Source of the DNA: CAYPGJ01 sp964638515
GTDB taxonomy: Bacteria; Planctomycetota; Phycisphaerae; Phycisphaerales; UBA1924
Length of the DNA: 52,320 nucleotides
NCBI GenBank assembly: GCA_964638515.1
Contig: CAZWZL010000021.1
Location: forward strand, 1 to 52,320
Direction: 5' to 3'
The position numbers were made by a program, and so were the translations under genes. Below, piece after piece: positions 17,110 through 24,633 of this stretch (its first letter is position 1; each line of letters opens with the position of its first letter). The notes below the pieces were generated by a model that was given only the letters and a program-made list of their open reading frames with translations, did not search any database and was not told the origin of the DNA.

Positions 17110-17451
17110 ATGTCCTCCGGCGCGCAAACATACGACCTGCCCGGCGTCATACCCTTTCCCTACCCCTCCGATCGTCGCGTCGCCCCCCGAGCTTCCGCCG
17201 CCGGCCCAATGCAGGCCGTGCTCTCGAACGGCCGCCAACTCCCGTGGGTCATGAAGCTCGATCTCATTAATGCTTCCAGCTCCGGCCTGTGCGTGACCTC
17301 GCCCACGCCGCTCGAGCCGGGCTCCAGACTCTCGCTCCGCATCGACCCCGTCCACGGCAACTGGTGCACCGGAGTGGTCGTGCGCTGCAAGTCCACCTCC
17401 CTGGGCCGCCACGAGCTCGGCATCGCGTACGAGATGCGCAAAGCCGCCTGA
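17110..17451 (+). CDS. PilZ-domain protein (c-di-GMP effector candidate)
   Basis: 113 aa. ATG 17110 has GGAG 8 nt upstream. The single domain shows the PilZ pattern: an RR-containing loop (SDRRVAPRASA), then LDLINASSSGLCV in place of the D/NxSxxG motif, and LEPGSRLSLRI plus CTGVVVRCKSTSLGRHELGIAYE, the strands of the barrel. In the canonical motif (RxxxR...D/NxSxxG) the first Arg pair is present (R/R spacing DRRVAPR), so c-di-GMP binding is plausible. Cytoplasmic. It converges on the sigma-like gene (12 nt between stops). Confidence 0.82.
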   Translation: MSSGAQTYDLPGVIPFPYPSDRRVAPRASAAGPMQAVLSNGRQLPWVMKLDLINASSSGLCVTSPTPLEPGSRLSLRIDPVHGNWCTGVVVRCKSTSLGRHELGIAYEMRKAA

Positions 17452-17462
17452 TCGAATCGCGC

Positions 17463-19127
17463 TCACCTCGCCCCCGCCAACCCTCGCAACCACATCCGCT
17501 CGTGCCTCGCAACCCGCGAAGCGCCGATTCCCATGCGCGCTGACACCGCGCGTCGGGTCTGCGGGGGCTCGCCCGGGCTTTCAGGGTCCCAGATCCCCCA
17601 ACGCAGCCGCACCACCTCCCCGGCCTCGCCGTCAAGCGCCGCCGCGCGCTCCCGCCCCCGTGGCCCCACCGACAGCCAATCCCAACCCACCTCGCGCCAA
17701 GCGACGTCCTCCACGCGCACGCCGCGGGCGCGCGCCGCGTGCTCCCGCCCCGGCTCGAGCACGCCGCGCTCCCCAAGCCGCGACAGAGCCCTCGTCACCA
17801 TCACGGTGGCGCCGCCGGCCAGCCGCGCGCCACGCCCCCCACGGAAAGGATCGAAGGCCAGCGCCGCGCGCACCAACGCCCCACCCAGCGCCTCGTGCGC
17901 GAGCCGGGCCCGCTCGCCACTGAGCCGCTCCGCGCCCCCACCCAATCGCTCCTCCAGGTTCCGCACGCCCACAAACGAGATCGATCTCGCCAACGCGCCG
18001 GCCAACCACCACGCCCATCGAAGATCAGTCTCGATGCCGTCCAAGGCCGCCGCGCTGGCATTCCCAACGGACAACCCCGCAATCTCCCGCGCCGCTCGCC
18101 ACCTCAGGAAGCACAGCGCGGCCCCCAGCGCTCGCTCCCGCGATTCCGCCATCGGCCGCTGCGCGCGCGAGCGTTCCACCCACTCCGCCCACTCCTGACC
18201 GGCCGGGCCCGCCAACCGCTCGCGAACTACCACCGGCGCCAGCAGCACCTCCCCGGCATCATTTCGTTCAAACATCTCGCTCGCGGCGCACGCCAGATCC
18301 AGTCGCCGCAGCCGCTCCAGGCGCCCCGCCAGCACGATCCGATGCACGCTCGCGCGCGATCGGCCGAGCGCCAGCGCGATCTCCCGCGTCTCCATCCCCC
18401 TCCCCGCCGCGCGCGCCGCCAGAGCGCGCTCTCGCGCGCGGACGGGACCACGATCCTCGAACCACCTCTCCCCAGACTCCGCTTCCGCCCGCGCCACGAT
18501 CCGTCGCGCCGTCTCGTGTGCGCGGCCGACCTCCCTCGCGGCACGGCGCGCTGCGCTGCTGCGCGACAACCCCTCTTCCGTCTGTGCACGCCGCGCCCGC
18601 CGAACGATGTCCCCGCGCTCCTGCTCGCTCGTCCGCTTCGACGCTCCGTCGATCGTGCGCCGGCCCACCGACTCCTCGAACGCCTTGAGGAACTCCCTTC
18701 GAAACGCCAGACCCCGACGTCCGTCCACGATCACCCGATGCCCCACCAGCCCCTCGCGCCGCCAACGTTCGATCGTCTTCCGATTCACCCTCCACCGCGC
18801 GCACACCTCCGAGAGCCGCAACGCCCCCTCGCCCAGCTCTTCCATGCGCAAGCCCGCGAGATGCGACAGCCGCTCGATGAGCGCCGACAACTCTCCGGCG
18901 AGCGCGCGGCCGACCACCGTCGCATCATCGATCTCGCTCGGGTCCGCACGCAGCCCCGTGATGCGCCGCGCCAGCTCCGCCACGCTGTAGTTCCGCTCCG
19001 GATCGATCTCCTTGGCCAGCGCCTCCGCGTTCGCCAGATGACGACGCGCCGTCCCCCCAGGCGCGAACCGCAACTGCGACAGCAGATCATCCAACGCCCC
19101 GATGCGAACCCGCGTCAGGCGAGGCAT
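17463..19127 (-). CDS. Sigma-70-like protein with an N-terminal helix-turn-helix domain
   Basis: 554 aa. Residues ~102-151 are an excisionase/MerR-like helix-turn-helix (LRLSEVCARWRVNRKTIERWRREG, then a wing DGRRGLAFRREFL). A second helical region with RNA-polymerase-sigma character follows: around residue 425, LVRAALAFDPFRGGRGARLAGG matches the sigma region 2 'FDPxRGxxFxxYA' core, and residues ~498-554 (LDGEAGEVVRLRWGIWD ... ARMGIGASRVARHERMWLRGL) match region 4 'LxxREREVLRLRFGL ... GVSRERVRQIExxALRKL'. An inner helix-turn-helix (MGRGMETREIALALGRSRASVHRI approx. 250-275) is also likely. The ATG at 19127 lies inside the end of mqnA (13-nt overlap), suggesting translational coupling. Whether it is an active sigma factor is not shown. 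Confidence 0.72.
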   Translation of the reverse strand: MPRLTRVRIGALDDLLSQLRFAPGGTARRHLANAEALAKEIDPERNYSVAELARRITGLRADPSEIDDATVVGRALAGELSALIERLSHLAGLRMEELGEGALRLSEVCARWRVNRKTIERWRREGLVGHRVIVDGRRGLAFRREFLKAFEESVGRRTIDGASKRTSEQERGDIVRRARRAQTEEGLSRSSAARRAAREVGRAHETARRIVARAEAESGERWFEDRGPVRARERALAARAAGRGMETREIALALGRSRASVHRIVLAGRLERLRRLDLACAASEMFERNDAGEVLLAPVVVRERLAGPAGQEWAEWVERSRAQRPMAESRERALGAALCFLRWRAAREIAGLSVGNASAAALDGIETDLRWAWWLAGALARSISFVGVRNLEERLGGGAERLSGERARLAHEALGGALVRAALAFDPFRGGRGARLAGGATVMVTRALSRLGERGVLEPGREHAARARGVRVEDVAWREVGWDWLSVGPRGRERAAALDGEAGEVVRLRWGIWDPESPGEPPQTRRAVSARMGIGASRVARHERMWLRGLAGAR

Positions 19128-20002
19128 GGCTCGCCCGAGCCCACGTCCGCCCACACCGTCGCGCGCCGTCGATCGATCAACCCCAGCCCGTGCGCCTCGT
19201 CGAAAAACCGCTCCACCGCCTCGCGCGCGCCCGCCGTCGACGGATCAAACAACAGCTTGCGCCCCAGATAATCACGCGCCAGATCCTCCGGCCAGCCCCG
19301 CTCGCGCGCCCGACCTGTCGCCACACCGTCCAATCGCGCCGCGTTGCGACGCCGCTGACGGTCCAGCAACCGAACCACCGCGCGCATCCGCTCGCTCCCC
19401 GCCTCGCTCGCCCGGCACATCCACACCGCGTAGACGAACGGGAGCCCCGTCCACTTCCTCCACGCCTCTCCGAGATCGAGCTGGTGCGGATACCTCTCCG
19501 CCGGCGGCGATTGCGACACCACCTTGTCACCGATCAGCAGCATCGCGCTCGGCCACGGATCGGGCGGCGCCGACCCGCCCCCGTGACGCACCACCCCCTC
19601 CCGCGCGTCGAACTCCACCACCTCCGCCCGAACCCCGTACACGCGCGCCAGAAGCACTCGCAACAGCGCGGCCGCCGTGTGCGACTCCGCATCCACGTAC
19701 ACGCGCGTGATCTCCTCAATGGCGCACGCGGAGTACAACCGCACCGTGAGCGTCGGTCCGTCACACCCGATCATCCCGCAGGGCAGCAACGCCAACGCTT
19801 CTCCGCTGCGCTGCGCATCGATCAACGAGACGAGACCCGCCTCCACGCGCCCGTTCGAAAGCAGATCGATCAACCGCGCCGGCGCCGCGCGATCCAGCGC
19901 CAGCCCCTCGAGCTTCTCCAGACCCTCAATCAGGGGCAGGGTGTTGAGATAGGAAACGCAGCCCAACCGAACCTCGCGCGTTTCTGTCTCGCTTCTGCTC
20001 AT
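19115..20002 (-). CDS. mqnA: Chorismate dehydratase MqnA (futalosine-pathway menaquinone biosynthesis)
   Basis: 295 aa. Dehydrates chorismate to 3-[(1-carboxyvinyl)oxy]benzoate, the first step of the futalosine pathway. The fold is a periplasmic-binding-protein-like domain without a signal. Family signatures: LGCVSYLNTLPLIEGL at the N terminus, ARLIDLLSNGRVEAGLVSLIDAQ, LTVRLYSACAIEEI, YVDAESHTAAALLRVLL, AMLLIGDKVV and LDLGEAWRKWTGLPFVYAVW. ATG 20002 lies 13 nt after the stop of the receiver-like gene; the end overlaps the sigma-like gene. The other mqn genes are not in the window. Confidence 0.93.
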   Translation of the reverse strand: MSRSETETREVRLGCVSYLNTLPLIEGLEKLEGLALDRAAPARLIDLLSNGRVEAGLVSLIDAQRSGEALALLPCGMIGCDGPTLTVRLYSACAIEEITRVYVDAESHTAAALLRVLLARVYGVRAEVVEFDAREGVVRHGGGSAPPDPWPSAMLLIGDKVVSQSPPAERYPHQLDLGEAWRKWTGLPFVYAVWMCRASEAGSERMRAVVRLLDRQRRRNAARLDGVATGRARERGWPEDLARDYLGRKLLFDPSTAGAREAVERFFDEAHGLGLIDRRRATVWADVGSGEPCLA

Positions 20003-20015
20003 GCCCCGCGCTCCC

Positions 20016-20435
20016 TCACGCCGACTCCATGCGCATCAAAACGTCCGGCAGGTGCCTCGAAAACGCTCCACGCGTCATCACCTCATCCGCCCCGGCGTCC
20101 CGCGCAGCCTGCAACGCCTCCCGCTCCACGTGCGGCCCAAACGCGACAATCCGCACCCGTCGGGCCTCCCCCCCTTGTGGCGAATCGTTTGACCCACCAC
20201 CGCCCGTAGTGGATGGCCGCGCTCCCCCCGCACACTCCCGCGACACCCGGATGATCTCCATGGCCAGCGCGATATCGCCCGCAAGGTCCACCACCACCGA
20301 CGTCACCGGTGAGTCCTCAAACCGCTCTCGAACCATCTCTACGGACCGTACCGGACGAGCCGACAACCCAACCGCCTCCGCCGTCGATTTGATGCGGGTC
20401 GCCCAGACCAAGTCCGACGGGAAGTACGCTATCAT
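20016..20435 (-). CDS. Receiver-like single-domain protein
   Basis: 139 aa. ATG 20435 is preceded by GGAAGGGG. The fold pattern (strand IAYFPSDLVWATRI, VTSVVVDLAGDIALAMEII, VRIVAFGPHVEREALQAARDAGADEVMTRGAFSRHL) is that of a response-regulator receiver: the VVDL strand ends where the phospho-acceptor Asp would sit, and GADEVMTRG replaces the usual 'Ga.dyl.KP'. The conserved Lys of receivers is Arg here, and an inserted Gly/Ser loop (TTGGGGSNDSPQGGE) breaks the domain, so phosphorylation is doubtful. It heads a three-gene cluster with mqnA and the sigma-like gene. Confidence 0.7.
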   Translation of the reverse strand: MIAYFPSDLVWATRIKSTAEAVGLSARPVRSVEMVRERFEDSPVTSVVVDLAGDIALAMEIIRVSRECAGGARPSTTGGGGSNDSPQGGEARRVRIVAFGPHVEREALQAARDAGADEVMTRGAFSRHLPDVLMRMESA

Positions 20436-20484
20436 CGCCCCTTCCGTCTCTGGGTGACTTCCCAGTGACGCCCGGCTGACGCAA

Positions 20485-20499
20485 CGATCACCGTGATCG
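20485..20499. promoter_or_regulatory. Perfect 15-bp dyad between divergent genes, candidate operator
   Basis: CGATCAC-C-GTGATCG is a perfect inverted repeat with 7-bp arms in the 111-bp region between the receiver-like gene and glutamate dehydrogenase. The size and symmetry fit a dimeric repressor site; which regulator binds is unknown. CTGGG/CCCAG (around 20450-20465) forms a second small hairpin next to the receiver-like start. Confidence 0.35.
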
Positions 20500-20546
20500 C
20501 TGCAACCGCCGCTCGCACGTTTCAAGCATAGGTGTGAACGCCTCCG

Positions 20547-21947
20547 ATGGCACACTCCCCCTCTTCGGCCACCATCGTCGCCCCGACCTCTCGGACGCAT
20601 GACGGGTTCCAGACCAGCCGGGTCTTCGACGAACTCGGGATGCACAGAGATCCCAACAACGTCTATCTCCAAACCATCGACGCCGTTCTCACGGCCGCGG
20701 AGATCATCGATCTCCCCCACTACCTCCAGCTCATCCTCGCCCAACCCAAGAACGAAACCATGGCGCATTTCCCCGTCAAGATGGACGACGGGTCCTACGC
20801 GCTCTTCAAGGGATACCGGGTCCAGCACAACAACGCCCTCGGCCCCTACAAGGGCGGGCTCCGATTCCACGAGCACGTCTCGCTCGATGACGTCAAGGCC
20901 CTCGCGCTGCTCATGACCATGAAATGCTCCCTCGTCCGCGTGCCCTTCGGCGGCGGCAAGGGCGGCGTCAAGTGCGACCCCCACAAGCTCTCGCGCGACG
21001 AACTCATGCGCGTCACCCGCCGATTCGCCGTCGCCATCGCCCCGATGATCGGGCCCGACGTTGACATCCCCGCGCCCGACGTCGGCACCAACGCCCAGAT
21101 CATGGCCTGGTTTGCCGACACCTACGCGCAGATCTCGCCCTCCGTTCCCGACGGCCTCGCCGTCGTGACCGGAAAACCCGTCGAGATCGGCGGCTCGCTC
21201 GGCCGCGAAAAAGCCACCGGGCAGGGCGTCGTCGACGTGCTCGTCGAGATGCTCCCCGAACTCAAGATCGACTTCGCCAAGGCCACCGCAAGCGTGCTCG
21301 GCTACGGCAACGTCGGCTCGTGGGCCGCACGGCTCGCCGCACAGAAGGGCTGCCGCATCATCGCCGTCATGGATCACACCGGCGCGCTCCGAAACGATCA
21401 CGGCTTCGACACCGAAGCCCTGGCGGAATACGTCGGCCGCCACGGCGGCATCGCGGGCTTCGAAAAGGCCCACAGCACCTCCGGCGCCAGCGGCGCCAAG
21501 AACCCCGGGCTCGGCGGCACGCCCATCTCCGCCAAGGAGTTCTACGAGACGAAGGTCGACATCTTCATCCCGGCCGCGCTCGAGCAGATGATCACCGAGC
21601 AGAACGCCGACTGGATCAACGCCCGCGTCATCGCCGAGGGCGCCAACGCCCCCACCACGCCCGCCGGCGAACGAAAGCTGCTCTCCAAAGGCGTTGAGAT
21701 CCTCCCCGCCATCCTCTGCAACTCCGGCGGCGTCACCGTCTCCTACTTCGAGTGGGTGCAGAACAAGTCGCACATCACGTGGGACCTCGAACGGGTCGAC
21801 GCCGAGCTCAACCGGCACATGGTCCTCGCGGCACGACGCACCAAGCTCGCACGCCAGCGCTACGAGGTCGACATGCGCACCGCCGCCTACATCGCATCCC
21901 TCGAGACCATCGGCAAGGTCTACACCACCCGCGGTATCTTCCCCTAA
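20547..21947 (+). CDS. gdhA: Glutamate dehydrogenase (Glu/Leu/Phe/Val family)
   Basis: 466 aa, hexameric-type length plus a short N-terminal leader. Interconverts glutamate and 2-oxoglutarate plus ammonium with NAD(P). Signatures: FKGYRVQHNNALGPYKGGLRFH, then MTMKCSLVRVPFGGGKGGVKCDP with the catalytic Lys region, DIPAPDVGTNAQIMAWFADTY, VTGKPVEIGGSLGREKATGQGV, SVLGYGNVGSWAA (Rossmann GxGxxG) and IAEGANAPTTPAGERKLLSKG. ATG 20547 is the first in-frame Met; the Shine-Dalgarno is weak and the upstream TAGGTG is not a full -10. A good terminator follows. Coenzyme preference cannot be told by eye. Confidence 0.95.
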   Translation: MAHSPSSATIVAPTSRTHDGFQTSRVFDELGMHRDPNNVYLQTIDAVLTAAEIIDLPHYLQLILAQPKNETMAHFPVKMDDGSYALFKGYRVQHNNALGPYKGGLRFHEHVSLDDVKALALLMTMKCSLVRVPFGGGKGGVKCDPHKLSRDELMRVTRRFAVAIAPMIGPDVDIPAPDVGTNAQIMAWFADTYAQISPSVPDGLAVVTGKPVEIGGSLGREKATGQGVVDVLVEMLPELKIDFAKATASVLGYGNVGSWAARLAAQKGCRIIAVMDHTGALRNDHGFDTEALAEYVGRHGGIAGFEKAHSTSGASGAKNPGLGGTPISAKEFYETKVDIFIPAALEQMITEQNADWINARVIAEGANAPTTPAGERKLLSKGVEILPAILCNSGGVTVSYFEWVQNKSHITWDLERVDAELNRHMVLAARRTKLARQRYEVDMRTAAYIASLETIGKVYTTRGIFP

Positions 21948-21979
21948 TCCCCGCACCCCAGACTGGGAACGGCGTCGAG

Positions 21980-22002
21980 GGCGGCCCCTTCCGCCTTTTT
22001 TT
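21980..22002 (+). terminator. Intrinsic terminator of gdhA
   Basis: GGCGG (21980-21984), loop CCCCTT, CCGCC (21991-21995), then seven T (21996-22002), 33 nt after the gdhA stop. Confidence 0.7.
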
Positions 22003-22036
22003 GTGGTTCTCACCTCGCGATCGGGCTGCTCTGGGC

Positions 22037-22042
22037 TACACT
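22037..22042 (+). promoter_or_regulatory. -10-like TACACT of the 22098 gene
   Basis: TACACT lies 55 nt before the ATG at 22098, giving a short leader that contains the GGAAGGAAA Shine-Dalgarno. No -35 match is clear. Confidence 0.4.
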
Positions 22043-22097
22043 TTCCGGAGACGCGAGTCCTCAAAGCGAACTCGCCACAAGGGAAGGAAACACGTCC

Positions 22098-22748
22098 ATG
22101 CGCACCAGCGCCCTCGTCGTCGCCGCCGCCGCACTGCTGAGCGCCACCGCGCTCGCCGTCACACCAGGATTCACGGAGTCCTTCCTGCTCGCGGGCAACA
22201 CCGGCGGCTTCACCGGCGGCTCCAGCGCCGGCACCATCTACTCCAACCCCGGCTCCGGCGGCGTCCACGGCGCCAACGACGGCTATCTCAACATGGCCAA
22301 CGACCGGCTCGGGTTTCTCGGGGGGTACAACAACAACCCCGAGTACATCGGCGACTGGACCGCCGCCACCGGGATCTCCTTCTACCTCAACGATTTCGGG
22401 GCCTTCAACAACGTGGAAGTCCACGTCGGGCTCGGGCGCGCCAACGACAATTTCTGGCTCTACAACACGGGCTTCCGCCCCGTCTCCAACACCTGGACAC
22501 AGTTCACGGTCGACCTCACCAACCTCAACACATCCCAGTGGACGCGCATCCGGGGCAGCGGAACGCTCCTCGATGCGATCACCAACGCCGACCGAATTCT
22601 CTTCCGACACGATCTCCCCCCACTCACGCAATCTCCCAACGCGATCATCGGAGACTTCGCGATCGACGAGATCGTGATCCTGCCCACGCCAGGCCCGTTG
22701 GCCCTGCTACTCGCCGCAGCAGCCATCCCCGCCCGACGCCGGCGCTGA
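22098..22748 (+). CDS. Exported protein with PEP-CTERM-like tail, paralog of the 24634 protein
   Basis: 216 aa. Signal peptide MRTSALVVAAAALLSATALA; GGAAGGAAA upstream fixes the ATG. Residues ~35-195 form one domain that aligns with residues ~225-380 of the 24634-25956 product (shared landmarks: FTG/GGWGGG with AG(T/A)IY-NPG, NDGYL, ISFYLND.. / IVVHLND, NNVEVHVGLG / DNFEMHLGLG, NFW, ILFRHDLPP / LLLRHDRPP, GDFAIDEIVIL / GDLGIDRIIL). The protein ends with PTPGPLALLLAAAAIPARRRR, a Pro-rich turn, hydrophobic helix and Arg cluster like PEP-CTERM sorting tails. Likely surface or outer-envelope protein; ligand unknown. Confidence 0.78.
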   Translation: MRTSALVVAAAALLSATALAVTPGFTESFLLAGNTGGFTGGSSAGTIYSNPGSGGVHGANDGYLNMANDRLGFLGGYNNNPEYIGDWTAATGISFYLNDFGAFNNVEVHVGLGRANDNFWLYNTGFRPVSNTWTQFTVDLTNLNTSQWTRIRGSGTLLDAITNADRILFRHDLPPLTQSPNAIIGDFAIDEIVILPTPGPLALLLAAAAIPARRRR

Positions 22749-22777
22749 TCAGCCCCTTCCCAATGCTCCCACACCCC

Positions 22778-22823
22778 GGCCAACCGCAAACAGGCGGCAG
22801 CACGCGGCCTTTTGCGCTTTTTG
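22778..22823 (+). terminator. Possible terminator of the 22098 gene
   Basis: GGCC (22778-22781) pairs with GGCC (22806-22809) and CCGC (22784-22787) with GCGG (22794-22797), followed by TTTTGCGCTTTTT. The stem is imperfect. Confidence 0.35.
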
Positions 22824-22847
22824 CTTGGTCCGAAAACAGCCGCGCCG

Positions 22848-22853
22848 TACACT
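22848..22853 (+). promoter_or_regulatory. Promoter of the M23-peptidase gene (TTGGTC-17-TACACT)
   Basis: TTGGTC at 22825-22830 and TACACT at 22848-22853 are separated by 17 nt, an acceptable housekeeping promoter. The start of transcription would be near 22860, with a leader of about 43 nt. Confidence 0.45.
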
Positions 22854-22902
22854 CGTCCCCTCGTTTCCCCGCGCCCCCAAACACGCCCAGAGACTCTCGC
22901 CC

Positions 22903-24504
22903 ATGCTCGGCGCGCTCGCGGCCGTCATCGCCGCCACTCTAGCCCAACCCTTCATCCCACCCGGCGCTCCGCCGGGCACGCCCTTTTTGCTCCCCTCACC
23001 CGACATCAGCCCCGCCGCCGGATGCATTACTTCCGCGGAGCGAAACCTCGTGCGCCTCGCGATTCAGCACTACACGCGACTCAATCCGAGCCTCCTCCCG
23101 GAGGCCGTCGAGCCGCGTCCGTTTCCCATCTTTCCGCAAGCGGGGCGTCTCGGCCGCGATCTGGTCCTCATGAACCTGGTCGATCTCAACCCCGCAATCG
23201 CCGTTGCCGACGACGCCAACTGCGACACACTCACCTTCGACGGGCACACGGGCATCGACGTCGCGCTTCGATCCTTCGCCGAGCAAGGACCCGCATCCTC
23301 CCCCGAGGGCGTCCCCGTGTTCGCCCCGCTCGCGGGCGCCGTGATCTTCGCCGCGGACTCCCGCCCCGATCGCAACACCCACTGCGCCGGCGACGCCAAC
23401 GCCCTGGTCATCGATCACGCCGACGGACAGCGCACCTACTACTGGCATCTCAAGCGCGCATCGCTCCGCCACGCCGTGGGCGATCGTGTCCGCGCCGGCG
23501 AACAGATCGGCCTCACCGGCTCCAGCGGGTGCAGCGCGTGGCCTCACCTGCACTTCGAAGCCGAGGTCCTCGGCGTGATGCGCGAACCCACCTCCGGCAT
23601 GTGCCTCTCTCCGCCCCCGCTCTTCCTCGCGCCCCCGGCGTTCGACACGGATTTCCGCGTGCTCGACCGCGCAGTCACTCCGCTGCCTCTCTTCGCGCAC
23701 ACCCCGCCCGCCGCATTCCCCCGCGCGCGCCACATCGCGCTCTCCGATCCCGGCGTCACCTCGTGGATCACGGTGCAAAACCTGCGATCAGAATCCGCCG
23801 CGCTCCACCAGCTGATCCGGCCCAACGGCTCGCTCGCGCAGCAGTCCGATCTCATTCCGCTCGACAACCCCGACGAGCGAATGCCGTCACTCCATGCTCG
23901 CTGGCCCATCTCCGCGCTCGAGGGCACGTCCGGCACGTGGCGTTCACGCTGGTTCATCAACGCGCAGCTCATCGCCGACATCCCCTTCGAAGTGCTCGCG
24001 ACGCCGAGCGCGACGTTCAATCGACCTCCGAGTCCCATCGCCGCGCTCTTGGCGCCGCGCCACCCAGCGCCCGAAGATGCCATCGTGTGCTTCGTCGAGT
24101 CCAGCCCCACGCTCGAAGACCCCGATCACGACCTCGTCCGATTCCAGTACGTCTGGTACGTCGACAACGTCGAGACCCGACGTATCACCTCGTACGCCCG
24201 CTCCGACATGCTGCCCGCCCACTCCGCAACCGCTGCTCAGACCGTCCGCTGCGTCGTCACGCCGCGCGACCAAACCTCGACGGGCCCATCCGCCACCATC
24301 TCCGTCGCCGTCCACTCGCGATGCCCCGCCGACGCCGACGGTGATCGCGCCGTCACCTTTACCGACCTCAACGCCGTGCTGTCTGACTTCTCCCGATATT
24401 CCCCGATCCCACCCCTGGCCGGCGATCTCAACCGCGACGGCTGGGCCAACTTTCTGGACCTCAACATCCTCCTCTCCTCCTTCGGCCAGCCATGCGCCCC
24501 GTAG
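22903..24504 (+). CDS. Exported M23-family (LytM-like) metallopeptidase with dockerin-like C terminus
   Basis: 533 aa. ATG 22903 starts a short hydrophobic signal (MLGALAAVIAATLAQPF). Residues ~95-220 hold the M23 domain: FDGHTGIDVA (zinc His and Asp), ALVIDHADGQRTYYWHL, VGDRVRAGEQIGLTGSSGCS and WPHLHFEAEV (catalytic HxH). These enzymes hydrolyse peptide cross-links in peptidoglycan or other extracellular peptides. A middle region of ~230 residues carries beta-sandwich-type strands. The last ~60 residues are two EF-hand-like repeats (DADGDRAVTFTDLNAVLSDF; GDLNRDGWANFLDLNILLSSFG), resembling a dockerin type I. Planctomycetes are unusual in peptidoglycan, so the substrate is open. It lies between two paralogous exported-protein genes. 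Confidence 0.85.
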   Translation: MLGALAAVIAATLAQPFIPPGAPPGTPFLLPSPDISPAAGCITSAERNLVRLAIQHYTRLNPSLLPEAVEPRPFPIFPQAGRLGRDLVLMNLVDLNPAIAVADDANCDTLTFDGHTGIDVALRSFAEQGPASSPEGVPVFAPLAGAVIFAADSRPDRNTHCAGDANALVIDHADGQRTYYWHLKRASLRHAVGDRVRAGEQIGLTGSSGCSAWPHLHFEAEVLGVMREPTSGMCLSPPPLFLAPPAFDTDFRVLDRAVTPLPLFAHTPPAAFPRARHIALSDPGVTSWITVQNLRSESAALHQLIRPNGSLAQQSDLIPLDNPDERMPSLHARWPISALEGTSGTWRSRWFINAQLIADIPFEVLATPSATFNRPPSPIAALLAPRHPAPEDAIVCFVESSPTLEDPDHDLVRFQYVWYVDNVETRRITSYARSDMLPAHSATAAQTVRCVVTPRDQTSTGPSATISVAVHSRCPADADGDRAVTFTDLNAVLSDFSRYSPIPPLAGDLNRDGWANFLDLNILLSSFGQPCAP

Positions 24505-24512
24505 CGTCCCCA

Positions 24513-24524
24513 GCGTGATCACGC
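24513..24524. promoter_or_regulatory. 12-bp palindrome GCGTGATCACGC upstream of the 24634 promoter
   Basis: A perfect palindrome 18 nt before the -35 of the 24634 gene and just after the M23 stop. The GTGATC core resembles the 20485 dyad. It could be an operator or a small terminator hairpin (GTTTTTC follows at 24534). Confidence 0.3.
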
Positions 24525-24541
24525 CCCGCGCCCGTTTTTCA

Positions 24542-24570
24542 TTGAATCACGCTCATCCGAGTGGTACGGT
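24542..24570 (+). promoter_or_regulatory. Promoter of the 24634 gene (TTGAAT-17-TACGGT)
   Basis: TTGAAT at 24542-24547 and TACGGT at 24565-24570, with a 17-nt spacer. Transcription start near 24577, leader about 57 nt. Confidence 0.5.
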
Positions 24571-24633
24571 GCATGGCGCGCTCACGCGCCAAAACGCCGC
24601 CGTTTCATCGCGGCCCAACCTTTGGGGTGGCTC

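Noticed and set aside
20016..22631. An 871-codon open frame on the minus strand opposite gdhA
   Set aside because: It is antisense to an obvious glutamate dehydrogenase; third-position G+C bias keeps the reverse frame open. Only its last 139 codons (to 20435) look real.
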